A stretch of DNA of 64,000 nucleotides from Paenibacillus sp. FSL H8-0048 (GTDB taxonomy: Bacteria > Bacillota > Bacilli > Paenibacillales > Paenibacillaceae), in assembly GCF_038002825.1 (NCBI RefSeq), contig NZ_JBBODF010000001.1:1054001-1118000 (forward strand), written 5' to 3'. Shown piece after piece: positions 25,503 to 33,734 of the stretch (positions are counted from its first letter, which is position 1; every line of letters starts with the position of its first letter). The translations under genes were made by a program, and so were the position numbers. The notes beneath the pieces are model-generated. The model did not search any database, was not told where the DNA came from, and was given only the letters and a program-made list of their open reading frames with translations.

Positions 25503-26720
25503 TTAACTGTTTCGTTCAAGCCAGTCTCTGGCAAAAGCTGCATAAGCCGCAGCCCCTCTATGAAGCACCTCATCCGAGAACATTGTCTTAGGATGGTGTA
25601 CAGGGTAACTATAACCATCTTCGATATTGCCTGCGTTAAGAAACACTGTGGTACTTGGCACCGCCTGTGAGACAAAGGCGAAGTCTTCCGAGCCCATTAA
25701 TTTGCCGCCGGGTACCAGCTGGGTGATGCCGATGTAGGAATTCTCGCCAAAAGTGTTGGCAATCGAAGCCCTCATTTGCTCATTAAGTCCGCCATCCGTT
25801 TTCACCTCAGGACAACCAAGTGTATAGATCACTTCCATCTTTGCCTGAAAAGTTTCTCCGATCCCTGCGGTAATTTCACGGATACGGGTCTCCATTTTAT
25901 CCCGCAATGCGGTGTTAAATGTACGTACACTGCCTTTCAATCTGGCCGTATCGGGAATTACATTGTTCGTAGTTCCGCCTTCCATCACACCGATGGTAAG
26001 GACTGCATGTTCAATCGGCGATATTTCCCGGCTGAGGATACCCTGCAGCGCCAGATGTAGATGAGCAGCCACATTTAAGGGGTCCACTGCGGCCTCCGGC
26101 ATCGCTCCATGGGAGCCCCTCCCCCGGATGATGATTTCGAACCAATCCGAAGAAGCAGAGATCGCTCCACCTTCCTCAGGCACTACAAATTGTCCGAGAG
26201 GAAGCGGCATTCCGGTCAACACATGGAGCATCATGGCTGCATCCACCTTGGGATTGTCCAGAATCCCATTCTCCAGCATCATCTTTGCCCCGTGCAGCGT
26301 TTCCTCGCCCGGCTGGAACATAAGCTTAACCGTCCCGCGAAGCTCAGCTTCGTTAGCCTTCAGGATCTCCGCAGCTCCGAGCAGCATGGAAGTGTGCATG
26401 TCATGCCCACAGGCATGCATATTTCCATTCAACGACGCGTAAGAGAGCTCCGTTTCCTCTGAAATGGGCAAAGCGTCCATATCCGCACGGATCAGAACCA
26501 CCTTCCCGTCATGCTGTCCGCCAATGGTAACTGTTAGCCCTGATTCCCCGACGGGAGCGGGCTTCAGCCCCATCGATTCCAATGCCTCTTTTACGTATGC
26601 AGTAGTCTTAGGTAAACTTAGATCAAGCTCCGGAACCGTATGAAGATGATGCCTGTACATGACCATTTTGTCCTGCAGCTGATGAGCCATACTCGTTAAG
26701 TCTTCAGCTTCTTCACTCAC
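25503..26720 (-). CDS. M20 family metallo-amidohydrolase
   Basis: Di-metal enzyme of the hippurate hydrolase/N-acyl amino acid hydrolase type (M20D). Visible motifs: ADMDALPISEETEL, MHACGHDMHTSMLLGAA, QPGEETLHGAKMML and GSEDFAFVSQAVP, which supply the metal-binding Cys/His/Glu residues and the dimerisation domain between. GTG at 26720 has GGGAG 9 nt upstream; in-frame ATG codons at 26729 and 26741 are alternatives. First gene of the crotonase/serine dehydratase operon. It would release an amino acid from an N-acyl or amide substrate; the substrate is not known. Confidence 0.88.
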   Translation of the reverse strand: MSEEAEDLTSMAHQLQDKMVMYRHHLHTVPELDLSLPKTTAYVKEALESMGLKPAPVGESGLTVTIGGQHDGKVVLIRADMDALPISEETELSYASLNGNMHACGHDMHTSMLLGAAEILKANEAELRGTVKLMFQPGEETLHGAKMMLENGILDNPKVDAAMMLHVLTGMPLPLGQFVVPEEGGAISASSDWFEIIIRGRGSHGAMPEAAVDPLNVAAHLHLALQGILSREISPIEHAVLTIGVMEGGTTNNVIPDTARLKGSVRTFNTALRDKMETRIREITAGIGETFQAKMEVIYTLGCPEVKTDGGLNEQMRASIANTFGENSYIGITQLVPGGKLMGSEDFAFVSQAVPSTTVFLNAGNIEDGYSYPVHHPKTMFSDEVLHRGAAAYAAFARDWLERNS

Positions 26721-26792
26721 AATGAACATCTCCCGCAACATAAATTAAATGAACGTTTAGTTAGAATGAAGCTTACCCCCTTTATATTTTAG

Positions 26793-26865
26793 GACTTTTT
26801 AAGAACGTTTTTATCGTACTGGCATTTTCATCCGCTGTCAAGATATTTTTAGACTTTTTAAGAAC
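26793..26865. promoter_or_regulatory. Direct repeats in the divergent promoter region, candidate operator
   Basis: GACTTTTTAAGAAC occurs perfectly twice, at 26793-26806 and 26852-26865, 59 bp apart. Both copies are followed by a T-rich tract. A weaker relative (GAACGTTTAGTTAG) lies near 26751. They sit between the amidohydrolase operon and the divergent regulator, the usual place for the regulator's binding sites. Confidence 0.6.
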
Positions 26866-26953
26866 ATTTTTTCAGGAGCTGCCGGAACATTGTAATATCA
26901 CATTTATTGTGATATAACTCTTTTGATTGAACTGTTCATGAAAGGAATCTATT

Positions 26954-28267
26954 ATGAAAATCAAGCTGGGTATTATCACGCCAGAGTCCCATATGGATTA
27001 TTTCCGCGCCATTGAAGAAGAAATGCGGCCCCTATGCCAATTCCGCTTCCTTACCATCAGCAACTTCCGGGAAACAACGGACATTTATCTCAAAAACCTG
27101 GATTCGGTCGATGGATTTGTGATCAGCGGGAGGATGCTTTACGAGGCTATCGACAAGGAATGCCTGGATGACAAGGTACCTGTTCACATTTTGCATGATG
27201 ATGAGAATCTGCTGTACAGAGAGCTTTTCCGGCTGCTGGTTACCGAACCTGAACTTGATATCTCCCGGGTCTATGTGGATTATGCGTATGTTATTGAGTC
27301 CTTCAGCGAATTCCAGCAATATCTGACTCATGAAGGAAAGCCCGTTAACAGCGGAAATCTGCTGGAGCGGGTGGAGACCATGCTGGAGAACCATATCACG
27401 CTGTGGGAAGATAAGAAAATAGACCTGTCCATCACGGCCTTCGGTCACTTTGTTCCAGAACTCCAAAAGCACGGCGTCAAATATATCTTAATCCGGCCTA
27501 CACTGGAGAGCGTTAAAGAGACCATCAGCGAGATCATTAACGAAATTACCATCCTCAAGCTTAAGAACCAGAGGGCAGTGGTCGCATGTCTATCGGTCCA
27601 ACATGAGCAGCAGTCGTCCGAAGAGGAGCTTCACGAGCTGAACGTCCTGGTCGGCAATTTTCTGCGCAGCGTGAATCTGGCAGACACGGCCCAAATCTCA
27701 GAAGGCTATGTCAGACTGTATACCACCTACGGCAATTTCATGAGAATTACCTCTAACGCTCATAATTGTTCCCTGCTGGAGTATCTGGAGGAGCGCATAC
27801 AGGGCAAGGTGAAGATCGGGTGGGGCTCGGGGCATGAATATTTTCAAGCGAACGTTAACGCCACCAAGGCTCACAGACAGGCGGAAGCCTATACGGGCAG
27901 TTCCAGCTTTTTCATAGACGAGAATCAGAAGGTTGCCGGCCCCATGCGTAGCATGAATGTCATCCAGTTCTCTGAACAGGGGGACCCGGAAATCATCGAC
28001 TTAGCCAAGAGGATCGGAATCAACAACATCAATTTGCAGAAAATCATATCCTACGCAGAAATCATGCGGACCAATAAGCTATCCTCTGAGGATGTTGCAC
28101 AGTGCCTGTCCATGACCGTCAAAGGTGCCAACCGAATTCTTAACAAAATTGAGGAAAGCAAACAAGTACAAACGGTATTTGAAAAAAGGGACAACAGTAA
28201 GGGGCGGCCCAAAAAATATTATGAGCTGTTGTTTCTCAGCAGTGATGGGCGCAAATTAAGCGGATGA
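26954..28267 (+). CDS. Transcriptional regulator of unfamiliar architecture
   Basis: 437 residues, not confidently assigned to a named family. The N-terminal ~200 residues start KIKLGIITPESHMDYF and alternate strands and helices, like a ligand-binding Rossmann or PrpR-N-like fold. The middle (about 205-325) has KIGWGSGHEYFQANVNATKAHRQAEAYTG, possibly a degenerate cyclase/GGDEF-like module. The C-terminal ~100 residues look like a DNA-binding winged helix (LSSEDVAQCLSMTVKGANRILNKIEE) with a basic GRPKKYYEL tail. Divergent from the amidohydrolase/crotonase/serine dehydratase operon, which it probably controls. Confidence 0.6.
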   Translation: MKIKLGIITPESHMDYFRAIEEEMRPLCQFRFLTISNFRETTDIYLKNLDSVDGFVISGRMLYEAIDKECLDDKVPVHILHDDENLLYRELFRLLVTEPELDISRVYVDYAYVIESFSEFQQYLTHEGKPVNSGNLLERVETMLENHITLWEDKKIDLSITAFGHFVPELQKHGVKYILIRPTLESVKETISEIINEITILKLKNQRAVVACLSVQHEQQSSEEELHELNVLVGNFLRSVNLADTAQISEGYVRLYTTYGNFMRITSNAHNCSLLEYLEERIQGKVKIGWGSGHEYFQANVNATKAHRQAEAYTGSSSFFIDENQKVAGPMRSMNVIQFSEQGDPEIIDLAKRIGINNINLQKIISYAEIMRTNKLSSEDVAQCLSMTVKGANRILNKIEESKQVQTVFEKRDNSKGRPKKYYELLFLSSDGRKLSG

Positions 28268-28285
28268 TACACGGATTCATTTGGC

Positions 28286-28325
28286 AAAAAGGTATGTTTT
28301 CAAAATAGAAAACATGCCTTTTTTG
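28286..28325. terminator. Bidirectional terminator
   Basis: AAAAAGGTATGTTTT pairs with GAAAACATGCCTTTTTT. It serves the plus-strand regulator and the convergent LysR gene, which ends 15 bp further on. Confidence 0.88.
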
Positions 28326-28339
28326 CGCTTTTTACCAAG

Positions 28340-29221
28340 TTAAACGGCTTCTTGGCTGGACGACCAGTGCTGCACATGCTGCAAAAACCGCCGCGTGGCC
28401 GGTGAAGCATATTTCATCGAGTTGACCGCGATGCCAAGCGAACGGAAGCTCCGCTCCTCCAGCTCAAGCATGGCAACACGCTCATGCTGGAACCCGGTGA
28501 CCAGCTCCGGGAGGATGCTGATGCCCAGGCCTTTTTCCACCATGGCAATAATGGCATAATCGTCCCCGGCCGAGAACTTGACGTTCGGCTTGATGCCCGC
28601 CTTCTCCAGCACCCGCTGCACATCATAATCCGAACCTGGCTTCGGAATGATGAAGTCCTCGTAGGCGATCTGAGCCAGCGGCATATAAGGCGCTTTGCTC
28701 AGCGGATGGTCCATAGAGAGGATAGCCAGCATCCGGTCCTGCTTCAGCGGGAACACCTCGAATTTCTCGCGGGTTGGCAAGGATAGAAAGCCGCAATCAA
28801 CCACCCCGGCCTCGATCCACTGCTCAATCTCCAGATAACCGCCCTCCATCAGCTTGAACTCAATGTACGGATATTCCTCACGGAACTGCTTGATGATATC
28901 TGGCAGCCAATGGACAGAGACACTGGTAAAGGTACCGATCGTAATCGTCCCTGTCTCCAGCCCGTGAATATCCGCTACCTGCTGCTTCAGCTGCTCATTC
29001 CAGTTCAGAATCTCCCTGATCGGCTGAAGCACCTGCTCCCCGTTCACCGTCAGCTTCACGCCCGAACGGCTGCGCACGAGCAGCGGGAAGCCGAACTCGT
29101 GCTCCAGGCTGCTCAGTGTGTGGCTGATGCCGGATTGGGTGAAGCCCAGCACCTCTGCGGCCCGCGTCAGACTGCCCAGCTCCACCACTTTCAGGAACAC
29201 TTCGTACTTAATCAGACTCAT
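28340..29221 (-). CDS. LysR family transcriptional regulator
   Basis: 293 residues. N-terminal winged helix-turn-helix (about 1-60: VFLKVVELGSLTRAAEVLGFTQSGISHTLSSLE), linker helix, then the periplasmic-binding-type co-inducer domain (about 88-290) starting GTITIGTFTSVSVHWLP. GAGGAG lies before the ATG. Divergent from an EamA exporter gene, with a perfect palindrome in the 120-bp interval; typical autoregulating LysR layout controlling the transporter. Confidence 0.93.
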   Translation of the reverse strand: MSLIKYEVFLKVVELGSLTRAAEVLGFTQSGISHTLSSLEHEFGFPLLVRSRSGVKLTVNGEQVLQPIREILNWNEQLKQQVADIHGLETGTITIGTFTSVSVHWLPDIIKQFREEYPYIEFKLMEGGYLEIEQWIEAGVVDCGFLSLPTREKFEVFPLKQDRMLAILSMDHPLSKAPYMPLAQIAYEDFIIPKPGSDYDVQRVLEKAGIKPNVKFSAGDDYAIIAMVEKGLGISILPELVTGFQHERVAMLELEERSFRSLGIAVNSMKYASPATRRFLQHVQHWSSSQEAV

Positions 29222-29239
29222 GTCCAGTCTCCTCGCCCA

Positions 29240-29258
29240 ACATGAGAATTACTCATGT
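29240..29258. promoter_or_regulatory. LysR-type operator palindrome
   Basis: ACATGAG-AATTA-CTCATGT, a perfect 7-5-7 inverted repeat containing the T-N11-A pattern of LysR boxes, 18 bp upstream of the lysR ATG and 84 bp before the exporter ATG. Confidence 0.75.
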
Positions 29259-29341
29259 ATCTTATGATAAACATTCAGTTACCTTATGTATTCGAGCGTA
29301 TTATACTATATTCACTTGAAATAAAGAAGGATGATGACTGA

Positions 29342-30241
29342 ATGAAGCCGCTGAAGGCCGAGCTAATGCTCATTGTAGTAACACTGTTCTGGGGCTCCTC
29401 CTACCTGTTCATGAAGCTGGGACTGGGTACACTGGGAGAATTCAATCTGATCGCACTGCGCTTCGGGCTGGCTTTCATTCTTGCGGGGCTGCTGTTCCGC
29501 AAACGGCTGCGCAGTGTGAATGCCAGAACCTTGAAATACGGAGCCTTGCTCGGCTTCCTGCTGCTTGGCGTATTCACCTGCATTACCTTCGGGCTGAAGA
29601 CCACAACGACCTCTAATGCCGGTTTCCTGGTCGCTCTGACTGTTGTGTTCGTTCCGGTGCTGGAGGTTCTGGTCTTCCGCAAAAAAGTCGCACCCCCGCA
29701 GATCTTCGGCGCCGTTCTCGCCATCAGCGGCATCGGGCTGCTTACGCTGAACGGATCGCTGCAAATCCAGCCTGGTGATCTCCTCTGTATTCTGTCCGCA
29801 GTATTCTACGCGGTGCAGATTCTAGTGACGGGCCGGGCGGTCAAGACCTGCGACTCACTAAATATCGGCATTCTGCAGCTAGGCTTCGCCGGGGGCTATG
29901 CCCTGATTCTATCCGCTATCTTCGAGACCCCTTCGCTGCCGTCCACCCTTCCGGGCTGGATCGCGATTCTGGCTCTGGGGATCTTTTGCAGCGCCTGCGG
30001 GTTCATCCTGCAGCCGGTTGCCCAGAAGTACACTACACCGACCCGCACCGGTCTGATCTTCGCACTGGAGCCGGTATTCGCCGCCTTCTTCGGTTACTTG
30101 TTCGTACACGAACAGCTCTCGCTCCAGGGCTATACCGGTGCCGCCCTTGTGCTGCTTGGCATTCTGGCCTCAGAGCTGCTGGGCAAGCTGCATATGGTTC
30201 CTCCGGCAAGGCTGCTGAGGAAGCGGCGGGCGCACTTATAG
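29342..30241 (+). CDS. EamA family (DMT superfamily) transporter
   Basis: 299 residues with ten predicted membrane segments in two EamA repeats (about 5-135 and 145-285). The first begins LMLIVVTLFWGSSYLFMKLG, the second ends with the typical EPVFAAFFGYLFVHEQLSLQGYTGAALVLLGIL. It exports amino acids or other metabolites. Divergent LysR regulator upstream. Substrate unknown. Confidence 0.92.
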   Translation: MKPLKAELMLIVVTLFWGSSYLFMKLGLGTLGEFNLIALRFGLAFILAGLLFRKRLRSVNARTLKYGALLGFLLLGVFTCITFGLKTTTTSNAGFLVALTVVFVPVLEVLVFRKKVAPPQIFGAVLAISGIGLLTLNGSLQIQPGDLLCILSAVFYAVQILVTGRAVKTCDSLNIGILQLGFAGGYALILSAIFETPSLPSTLPGWIAILALGIFCSACGFILQPVAQKYTTPTRTGLIFALEPVFAAFFGYLFVHEQLSLQGYTGAALVLLGILASELLGKLHMVPPARLLRKRRAHL

Positions 30242-30324
30242 CTTCTTCTGGCAGATCGAGTAGATGCGGAACAATTACCTTAGGCGTTCATCTACTCCTC
30301 CCTTCAGGCTAAAGCTACTCCCTC

Positions 30325-30371
30325 GCGCCGCTCCCGGTCCAATTGTAATCGTTTTTTCGATCACATTCGCC
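30325..30371. repeat. Solitary diverged copy of the 51-bp repeat
   Basis: CCGCTCCCGGTCCAATTGT, then AATCG, six T, CGATCACATT: the same unit as the array at 17-21 kb with a few substitutions. It lies in the gap between the convergent EamA and exporter genes, 9 kb from the array. It shows that the unit is dispersed and not confined to the array. Confidence 0.85.
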
Positions 30372-30393
30372 CCTCATCACATTCATTGCGAAG

Positions 30394-30434
30394 AACAAAA
30401 AACGCCCCCTTGCCAACCGGCAGTAAGGGACGTT
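30394..30434 (-). terminator. Terminator of the DHA2 exporter gene
   Basis: On the minus strand AACGTCCCTTACTGCC, loop GGTT, GGCAAGGGGGCGTTTTTTG. Almost identical to the sdaA terminator at 22514-22556, so both may be copies of one dispersed hairpin. Confidence 0.85.
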
Positions 30435-30509
30435 ATTGATGTGCATATAACATGCGTATATAACTTGTATCTACATGTACCTATACTATGCTTTAACAGT
30501 TGTGGCAGA

Positions 30510-32009
30510 TTAATGCCCCATCATCATCGCGGCATCCGTCTGCTGTTCTTCAGGAGAAGGTGCAGCGCCTGCTGCTTTCGGACGGCGCAGAATCAGACTG
30601 AGCACCACACCAGCTACGGCGATGCAGCCCGAAAGGAAGAAGACATCCCCGAAGCCTTGCACGGCAGCGGCAAGCGGATTGCTTCCGGCCGCCATTTTAC
30701 CCATATGCACGGTAATCTGGCTGGTCAGGTAACCGGTCATGCCGGCAACGGCGAACGATACTACAACCTGCTGGGCAGCGGCGGTAAGCGGGGTAACCCG
30801 GTTCACCCATTCACGCGGCGCAGAGTTTAGAACATGGGTATTGACCGGCATCATCGACAGGCCCATACCAAGGCCCATCATGACCAGACACAGCATAATA
30901 ATAGGAAGGCTAGTGTCTACTGTAACTCCTGAGAGCAAGAACAGGGCCGTCGATATAATACTGAGACCTACAAATACCAGTGGACGCGCACCGATCCGGT
31001 CAAACAAGCGGCCGCCCAGCGGCATCCCTACTCCGGAAGCCAGTGCCTGGGGAAGCAGGATCAGCCCAGTCTCAAGCGGCGTGTAATTGCGGATTTGCTG
31101 AAGATACAGCGGAACGAACAGCATGGAGCCGAACAATGCCGCCTGAGTGACCCAAGACAAAATAATTCCGCGCGTGAAGTCTGAGGAACGGAAGACGCGC
31201 AGCTCCAGCAGCGGATGCTTTTGCAGCAGTTCAACAATGACAAATACGATCAATGCGGCTCCGCCAACCGACAAGCCTACGATAGCCCCGGTTGAAGTCC
31301 AGCTCTCTCCGCCGCCTTGATTGACGCCATAAGCCAGCATCGAGAAGGCGAGCGGAGCCAGAATGATTCCGAAGATATCGAGGTGGGCTCTTCCCTTTTT
31401 CTCAGTCACCGGCAAATATTTAAGACCCAGAATAATACCTACAATACCAATTGGCAGGTTAATCAGGAAAATCCAGTGCCAGCTCACATACTCCACCAGC
31501 CATCCCGAAAGAATCGGCCCCAGGGCCGGAGCCAGCAGCATAGGAATCCCGAGCATCCCCATAATAGAGCCTCTGCGCTCTGGCGGAGCGAGTCTGAAGA
31601 CCATCGCCATACCGATTGGAGCAACCATGCCGCCGCCAAGGCCTTGAATGACGCGGAACAAGACGAGCTGCCCCGAGGTCTGAGCTACAGAGCATAACAC
31701 AGAGCCAAGAACGAACATGGCAATGGTCGTCAGGAATACCTGCTTGGACCCGAACCGGTCCGTCATATAGCCGGCCAGCGGAATTACAGCAGCAAGGGCA
31801 AGCGTGTAGCCGGTAATCGCCCATTGAACGGTTTTCAGATCCGTATCGAAATATTGCACCAGATTCGGAACGGCCACATTGACCGCGGTGCTATCCAGAA
31901 TAACCATAATCATGCCGACAATAATCGCCAGCAATGGTGGCAGTATAGCTCTCAGCGAGAACGGCGCCTCTGCTGCTGCGGTGTTACTTGGATTCATAGG
32001 TTTTGACAT
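30510..32009 (-). CDS. MFS drug exporter, DHA2 (EmrB/QacA) family
   Basis: About 499 residues with 14 predicted membrane segments. DHA2 signatures: DSTAVNVAVPNLVQYF in segment 1, TGYTLALAAVIPLAGYMTDRFGSKQVF (motif A) and the segment-5 motif GPILSGWLVEYVSWHWIFLINLPIG (motif C). Proton-driven multidrug efflux is the family role. ATG at 32009 is chosen; the GTG at 32021 is also possible. It follows the TetR gene by 30 bp on the same strand, so it is probably repressed by TetR until a drug binds. Confidence 0.93.
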   Translation of the reverse strand: MSKPMNPSNTAAAEAPFSLRAILPPLLAIIVGMIMVILDSTAVNVAVPNLVQYFDTDLKTVQWAITGYTLALAAVIPLAGYMTDRFGSKQVFLTTIAMFVLGSVLCSVAQTSGQLVLFRVIQGLGGGMVAPIGMAMVFRLAPPERRGSIMGMLGIPMLLAPALGPILSGWLVEYVSWHWIFLINLPIGIVGIILGLKYLPVTEKKGRAHLDIFGIILAPLAFSMLAYGVNQGGGESWTSTGAIVGLSVGGAALIVFVIVELLQKHPLLELRVFRSSDFTRGIILSWVTQAALFGSMLFVPLYLQQIRNYTPLETGLILLPQALASGVGMPLGGRLFDRIGARPLVFVGLSIISTALFLLSGVTVDTSLPIIMLCLVMMGLGMGLSMMPVNTHVLNSAPREWVNRVTPLTAAAQQVVVSFAVAGMTGYLTSQITVHMGKMAAGSNPLAAAVQGFGDVFFLSGCIAVAGVVLSLILRRPKAAGAAPSPEEQQTDAAMMMGH

Positions 32010-32039
32010 TCTCTTGTCCACTCTTCTCTCTGTTAGAAA

Positions 32040-32663
32040 TTAATGATATTTGTGAAAATACAGCTCAAACAACCCGTCAATCTGTTCCTCCAGCGGGGCC
32101 AGCCTGAAAATCTGCTGAAGATCCTCACGCTCCTTCGGCAAGCTGCTCACCATAATTACCGGGAAGACAATCGCCCCGTAGATCTGCATATTCATCATCA
32201 TGAGCTTATCGCGGTCCTGTTCTCCGGTAATCTCCCCAAGTGCGTCCAGAATCCGCTCAATCCGCATCAGCTTGGAATATTTCGCATATTCATCATGAGA
32301 GCCCATGATATGATGCCGCTGGTCAAGCATCTGCCGGGCCATGCCGGGATAGCGGCCCAGATTGACAATGTACCGCTTGAAGAACAGCTTCAAGCGCTCT
32401 TTTGGCGGCAAAGATGTATCCTCCAGGACCTTAAAGGCATCGTCAAAAGTCGCCATAAGCTGCTTGACCGCATCGCCGAACAGCTTCTCCTTGGAGCCGT
32501 AGTAGTAGTTCACCAGCGCCAGATTGGTCTCTGCCCGCGCTGCGATACTGCGCAGGGTGATGCAGCGGAATCCCTCCTCACGGATTAAGTCCACGGTGGC
32601 ATCCAGAATATTCTGCTTCGTATCTTTATCCGTTGAATCCGTCTTACCGTCCGGTTTGGCCAT
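32040..32663 (-). CDS. TetR family regulator
   Basis: 207 residues. The N-terminal helix-turn-helix (about 15-65: ILDATVDLIREEGFRCITLRSIAARAETNLALVNYYYGSKEKLF) is typical; the C-terminal ligand domain is variable. GAGGAGGG lies 14 nt before the ATG, somewhat far. It is the first gene of a unit with the DHA2 exporter and probably represses both from the palindromes just upstream. Confidence 0.92.
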   Translation of the reverse strand: MAKPDGKTDSTDKDTKQNILDATVDLIREEGFRCITLRSIAARAETNLALVNYYYGSKEKLFGDAVKQLMATFDDAFKVLEDTSLPPKERLKLFFKRYIVNLGRYPGMARQMLDQRHHIMGSHDEYAKYSKLMRIERILDALGEITGEQDRDKLMMMNMQIYGAIVFPVIMVSSLPKEREDLQQIFRLAPLEEQIDGLFELYFHKYH

Positions 32664-32721
32664 AATGAAGATTGCCGCCCTCCTCTGTCACAGAATCTTA
32701 ATCCTTGATCTAATCATCGAT

Positions 32722-32744
32722 TTAAACATTGTTTAATTCGAATT
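32722..32744. promoter_or_regulatory. Candidate TetR operator palindromes
   Basis: TTAAACATTGTTTAA (6-3-6 inverted repeat, 32722-32736) overlaps the palindrome AATTCGAATT (32735-32744), 60-80 bp upstream of the TetR start. Confidence 0.55.
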
Positions 32745-32786
32745 TAAAATTACTCTCTTTCCTGCATTCTGTCAACAGAAATATAA

Positions 32787-32831
32787 AGGGAGAATTCCTG
32801 CAGCTATACTTAAGCTGTGGAATTCTCCCTT
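32787..32831 (-). terminator. Hairpin terminator after stalk-domain gene
   Basis: GGGAGAATTCC pairs perfectly with GGAATTCTCCC across a 20-nt loop; on the minus strand it is followed by a moderately T-rich stretch. 28 bp after the gene. Confidence 0.7.
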
Positions 32832-32858
32832 GGGGGTAAAGTGATGTCTTATGTGAAG

Positions 32859-33635
32859 CTAGGGTTGGGCCGGGCTGGCCCATACTTCACTGGCTGCCTG
32901 AACCGGCGTTAGAGTCAGCTCGCTGAGCTTGCCGGAAGCACCTAGTTCCAGAGTCAGTACAGCCTCCGCTTTGGTGAATGACAATACGCTTACAATCGTC
33001 ATTACTCCATCCTGCTGTGTGCTTGTGGTCGATTTCACTCCCAGGAAACTGCCCGCCGGCGTGCTGATTCCTTCCCAGCTTTGCTGGAGCACCGGAAGAG
33101 CAGCGGGCTCTGCATCCTTGGCGTAATACCGCTCCTTCAGCGCCGGATAGTTACCGGTTACAAGCAGTCCTGCTACGGCACCTGCCATTACCTCTGGTGT
33201 ATATACTTCAACCTGGCCTGTTTCCGGATTATAGGAAGTGACTAACCCGATTGCTGCAAAAAAAGTCAGCGGCGCGTACGCCTTTTTTTGTTTTAACTCA
33301 AAGCCGCCTGTAAACGGGACTTTGTTCTTGCCATCCATCACAAGCTCCTTACCGGAGAGTCTGAACTGAATGCTCTCCTGGAACCGTTCCAGCAGGAACG
33401 TCCCGGTAGCTCCACTAAAGGTGACCTTATACTTGAGAGCTTCTACCGTCTCCCGTAGTGGAAGCATGGCATCCGGTCCGTCTGTATAAGCCGATGCCCC
33501 AGCCGTCTGCAATTCCTGTCCGTTCACGATAATCCTCAAGCTGCCGGCGGCACTAACATTATGACTGGTCAATACACCTGCTCCTGCTGCAAATAACATT
33601 ACACTAAGGAATACGGCTGCGATTCTTTTGAACAA
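32859..33635 (-). CDS. Secreted stalk-domain protein (copper amine oxidase N-terminal-like)
   Basis: 258 residues. Signal peptide about 1-30 (MFKRIAAVFLSVMLFAAGAGVL, cleavage near VSAAG). Residues 31-150 form a stalk domain (IIVNGQELQ, DGPDAMLPLRETVEALKYKVTF, KKAYAPLTFFAAIGLVTSYN). The C-terminal ~100 residues look like a DUF3887-type domain (VAGLLVTGNYPALKERYY, then a beta-rich part). Such proteins are common in Paenibacillus cell envelopes. Function unknown. Confidence 0.8.
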   Translation of the reverse strand: MFKRIAAVFLSVMLFAAGAGVLTSHNVSAAGSLRIIVNGQELQTAGASAYTDGPDAMLPLRETVEALKYKVTFSGATGTFLLERFQESIQFRLSGKELVMDGKNKVPFTGGFELKQKKAYAPLTFFAAIGLVTSYNPETGQVEVYTPEVMAGAVAGLLVTGNYPALKERYYAKDAEPAALPVLQQSWEGISTPAGSFLGVKSTTSTQQDGVMTIVSVLSFTKAEAVLTLELGASGKLSELTLTPVQAASEVWASPAQP

Positions 33636-33734
33636 ATCGATCCCACCTCTCCTGTATTACAATATTATGCGCGCATGCTTCAGAGATTAACCTTACATTA
33701 TCCATTAACCCTCCAGTACAGCTTTGGAACAGCC

